Position numbers and translations under genes: made by a program
The notes under the pieces: generated by a model
Told to the model about the DNA's origin: nothing
Seen by the model: only the letters and a program-made list of their open reading frames with translations
Databases searched by the model: none
NCBI RefSeq assembly: GCF_030285625.1
Contig: NZ_CP127294.1
Span: 878,001 to 942,000, forward strand
Direction: 5' to 3'
DNA length: 64,000 bases
From: Amycolatopsis sp. 2-15
GTDB lineage: Bacteria > Actinomycetota > Actinomycetes > Mycobacteriales > Pseudonocardiaceae
Shown: positions 63,262-64,000 of the stretch, piece by piece
How the letters are laid out: each line of letters opens with the position of its first letter
Position numbering within the stretch: position 1 is the first letter of the stretch

Positions 63262-63402
63262 TCAGTCCACTTCGGAAATGGTCCACTAAGTGCGCAACTT
63301 CGCGGAAATGTGTTGTCGGGCAAGGAAGATTCACTCGTCGGGGCAGTCGGCGAACCCCATCAGGGAAGTTACGGGGGTACCGGCGGACCGTAGCGTTGGG
63401 CC

Positions 63403-64000
63403 ATGGGTAGATCCGTGGCCGTCGTGGTGGGGCTCGTATTACTGACGAGCGGCCTTTCTGGAGCGACGGCCTCGGCCGGGACCGCCGCGGTGTGCGGCAC
63501 GACGGTGACGGAGTACGCGTCGGCGCCATCGGGGGCCGTGGTGGTGGATCCGGCGCACGACAGCGAGCTCGCGCAGCGCACGTCGGACAGCCCGGCCGGC
63601 ACCACGTTCTGGCTCAAGCCCGGCACGCACACGCTCGGCACCGACGCGTTCGGCCAGGTCCAGCCCAAGGACGGCGACACCTACCTCGGCGCGCCGGGCG
63701 CGATCCTCGACGGCCGCGGCGTCAACCAGGCGGCGTTCACCGGGCAGGCCAAGGACGTGACGATCCGCGGCCTCACCGTGCGGGGCTTCGCCGCGCCGCA
63801 GGACCAGGGTGTGGTCAACCACGACTCCGGCACGCACTGGGTGATCGAGGACAGCACCATCGAGGACAACCGCGGCGCCGCGTTGATGGCCGGCGACCGG
63901 CAGGAGGTCCGGCGCAGCTGCCTGAAGGACAACGGCCAGTACGGCATGAACGCCTACCGCGCCGGCGACGGCATCACCGGGCTCGTGCTGGAGGGCAACG
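63403..64000 (+). CDS. Secreted right-handed beta-helix protein (N-terminal part; runs off window)
   Basis: 199 codons visible from an ATG, still open at the window edge. A signal peptide (residues 1-26, cleaved near ASA-GTA) is followed by a short segment with one Cys and then parallel beta-helix coils: TTFWLKPGTHTLG, TYLGAPGAILDGRGVNQAAF, VTIRGLTVRGFAAPQDQGVV, HWVIEDSTIEDNRGAALMAG. Such folds belong to pectate lyase-like, polysaccharide-acting or adhesive proteins. It starts 141 bases after the RHS toxin stop, where an immunity gene would be expected, but it is an exported protein. No hairpin is evident in 63262-63402. Confidence 0.85.
   Translation, partial: MGRSVAVVVGLVLLTSGLSGATASAGTAAVCGTTVTEYASAPSGAVVVDPAHDSELAQRTSDSPAGTTFWLKPGTHTLGTDAFGQVQPKDGDTYLGAPGAILDGRGVNQAAFTGQAKDVTIRGLTVRGFAAPQDQGVVNHDSGTHWVIEDSTIEDNRGAALMAGDRQEVRRSCLKDNGQYGMNAYRAGDGITGLVLEGN

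Overview
This window is high-GC DNA from an actinobacterium, most probably of the Pseudonocardiaceae and Amycolatopsis-like. This is inferred from the gene content: GTG/TTG starts, F420-type oxidoreductases, an Mce lipid-import operon, HadA/HadB-type dehydratases, an HspR-type operator at lon, and the order rpmG-hadA-hadB-trpT-secE-nusG-rplK-rplA-rplJ-rplL-(mce)-rpoB. No rRNA, IS element, prophage or CRISPR array was seen.

Regions. (1) 1-26.7 kb is the conserved transcription/translation core, read mostly on the minus strand: tRNA-Thr, tRNA-Met, rpmG, hadA, hadB, tRNA-Trp, secE, nusG, rplK, rplA, rplJ, rplL, then a complete mce operon (ATPase mceG, two YrbE permeases, MceA-F, two Mce-associated proteins) and the first 823 codons of rpoB. 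Plus-strand genes break into it: a secreted chorismate mutase, a Pro/Gln-rich membrane protein, an F420-type oxidoreductase and an SGNH hydrolase. Two gene remnants lie head to head near 18.6 kb. (2) 26.7-36.4 kb holds a membrane GGDEF/EAL protein with a degenerate GGDEF motif, a GNAT protein, an MFS remnant, a tandem pair of DUF574-type methyltransferases, a TPR ORF bracketed by a 36-bp direct repeat, and lon behind an HspR-like HAIR operator. (3) 36.4-46.4 kb is a mixed housekeeping/accessory stretch: MSMEG_0570-family protein, F420/PPOX enzyme, tRNA-Tyr, YajQ, a frameshifted AraC regulator, an O-methyltransferase, a lipoprotein, a secreted Asp-box protein, rmlA, htpX, a Tat-exported YVTN propeller protein and a second F420-type oxidoreductase. 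(4) 46.7-57.1 kb is a ten-gene, tightly coupled plus-strand operon for a surface glycan. It encodes a sugar C-methyltransferase, a CDP-sugar-type nucleotidyltransferase, a PIG-L deacetylase, an NAD-dependent epimerase, a DUF4910 protein, a flippase, a GT2 glycosyltransferase, a polysaccharide pyruvyltransferase, an RmlC-like epimerase and a GSAM-like aminotransferase. (5) 57.9-63.3 kb encodes a giant WXG-like/RHS polymorphic toxin. It is broken by two compensating indels, and its C-terminal tip carries twin GxxH motifs reminiscent of the TIKI/TraB/ChaN/EreA fold. A secreted beta-helix protein starts at 63.4 kb and runs off the window.

The most noteworthy items are the RHS toxin with its unusual tip and no visible immunity gene, the predicted branched/aminated/pyruvylated glycan operon, the complete mce operon lodged between rplL and rpoB (the slot where mycobacteria keep only mkl), and the lon HAIR operator. 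Six loci look like one gene broken by a 1-2 base indel, so some may be assembly errors rather than true pseudogenes.
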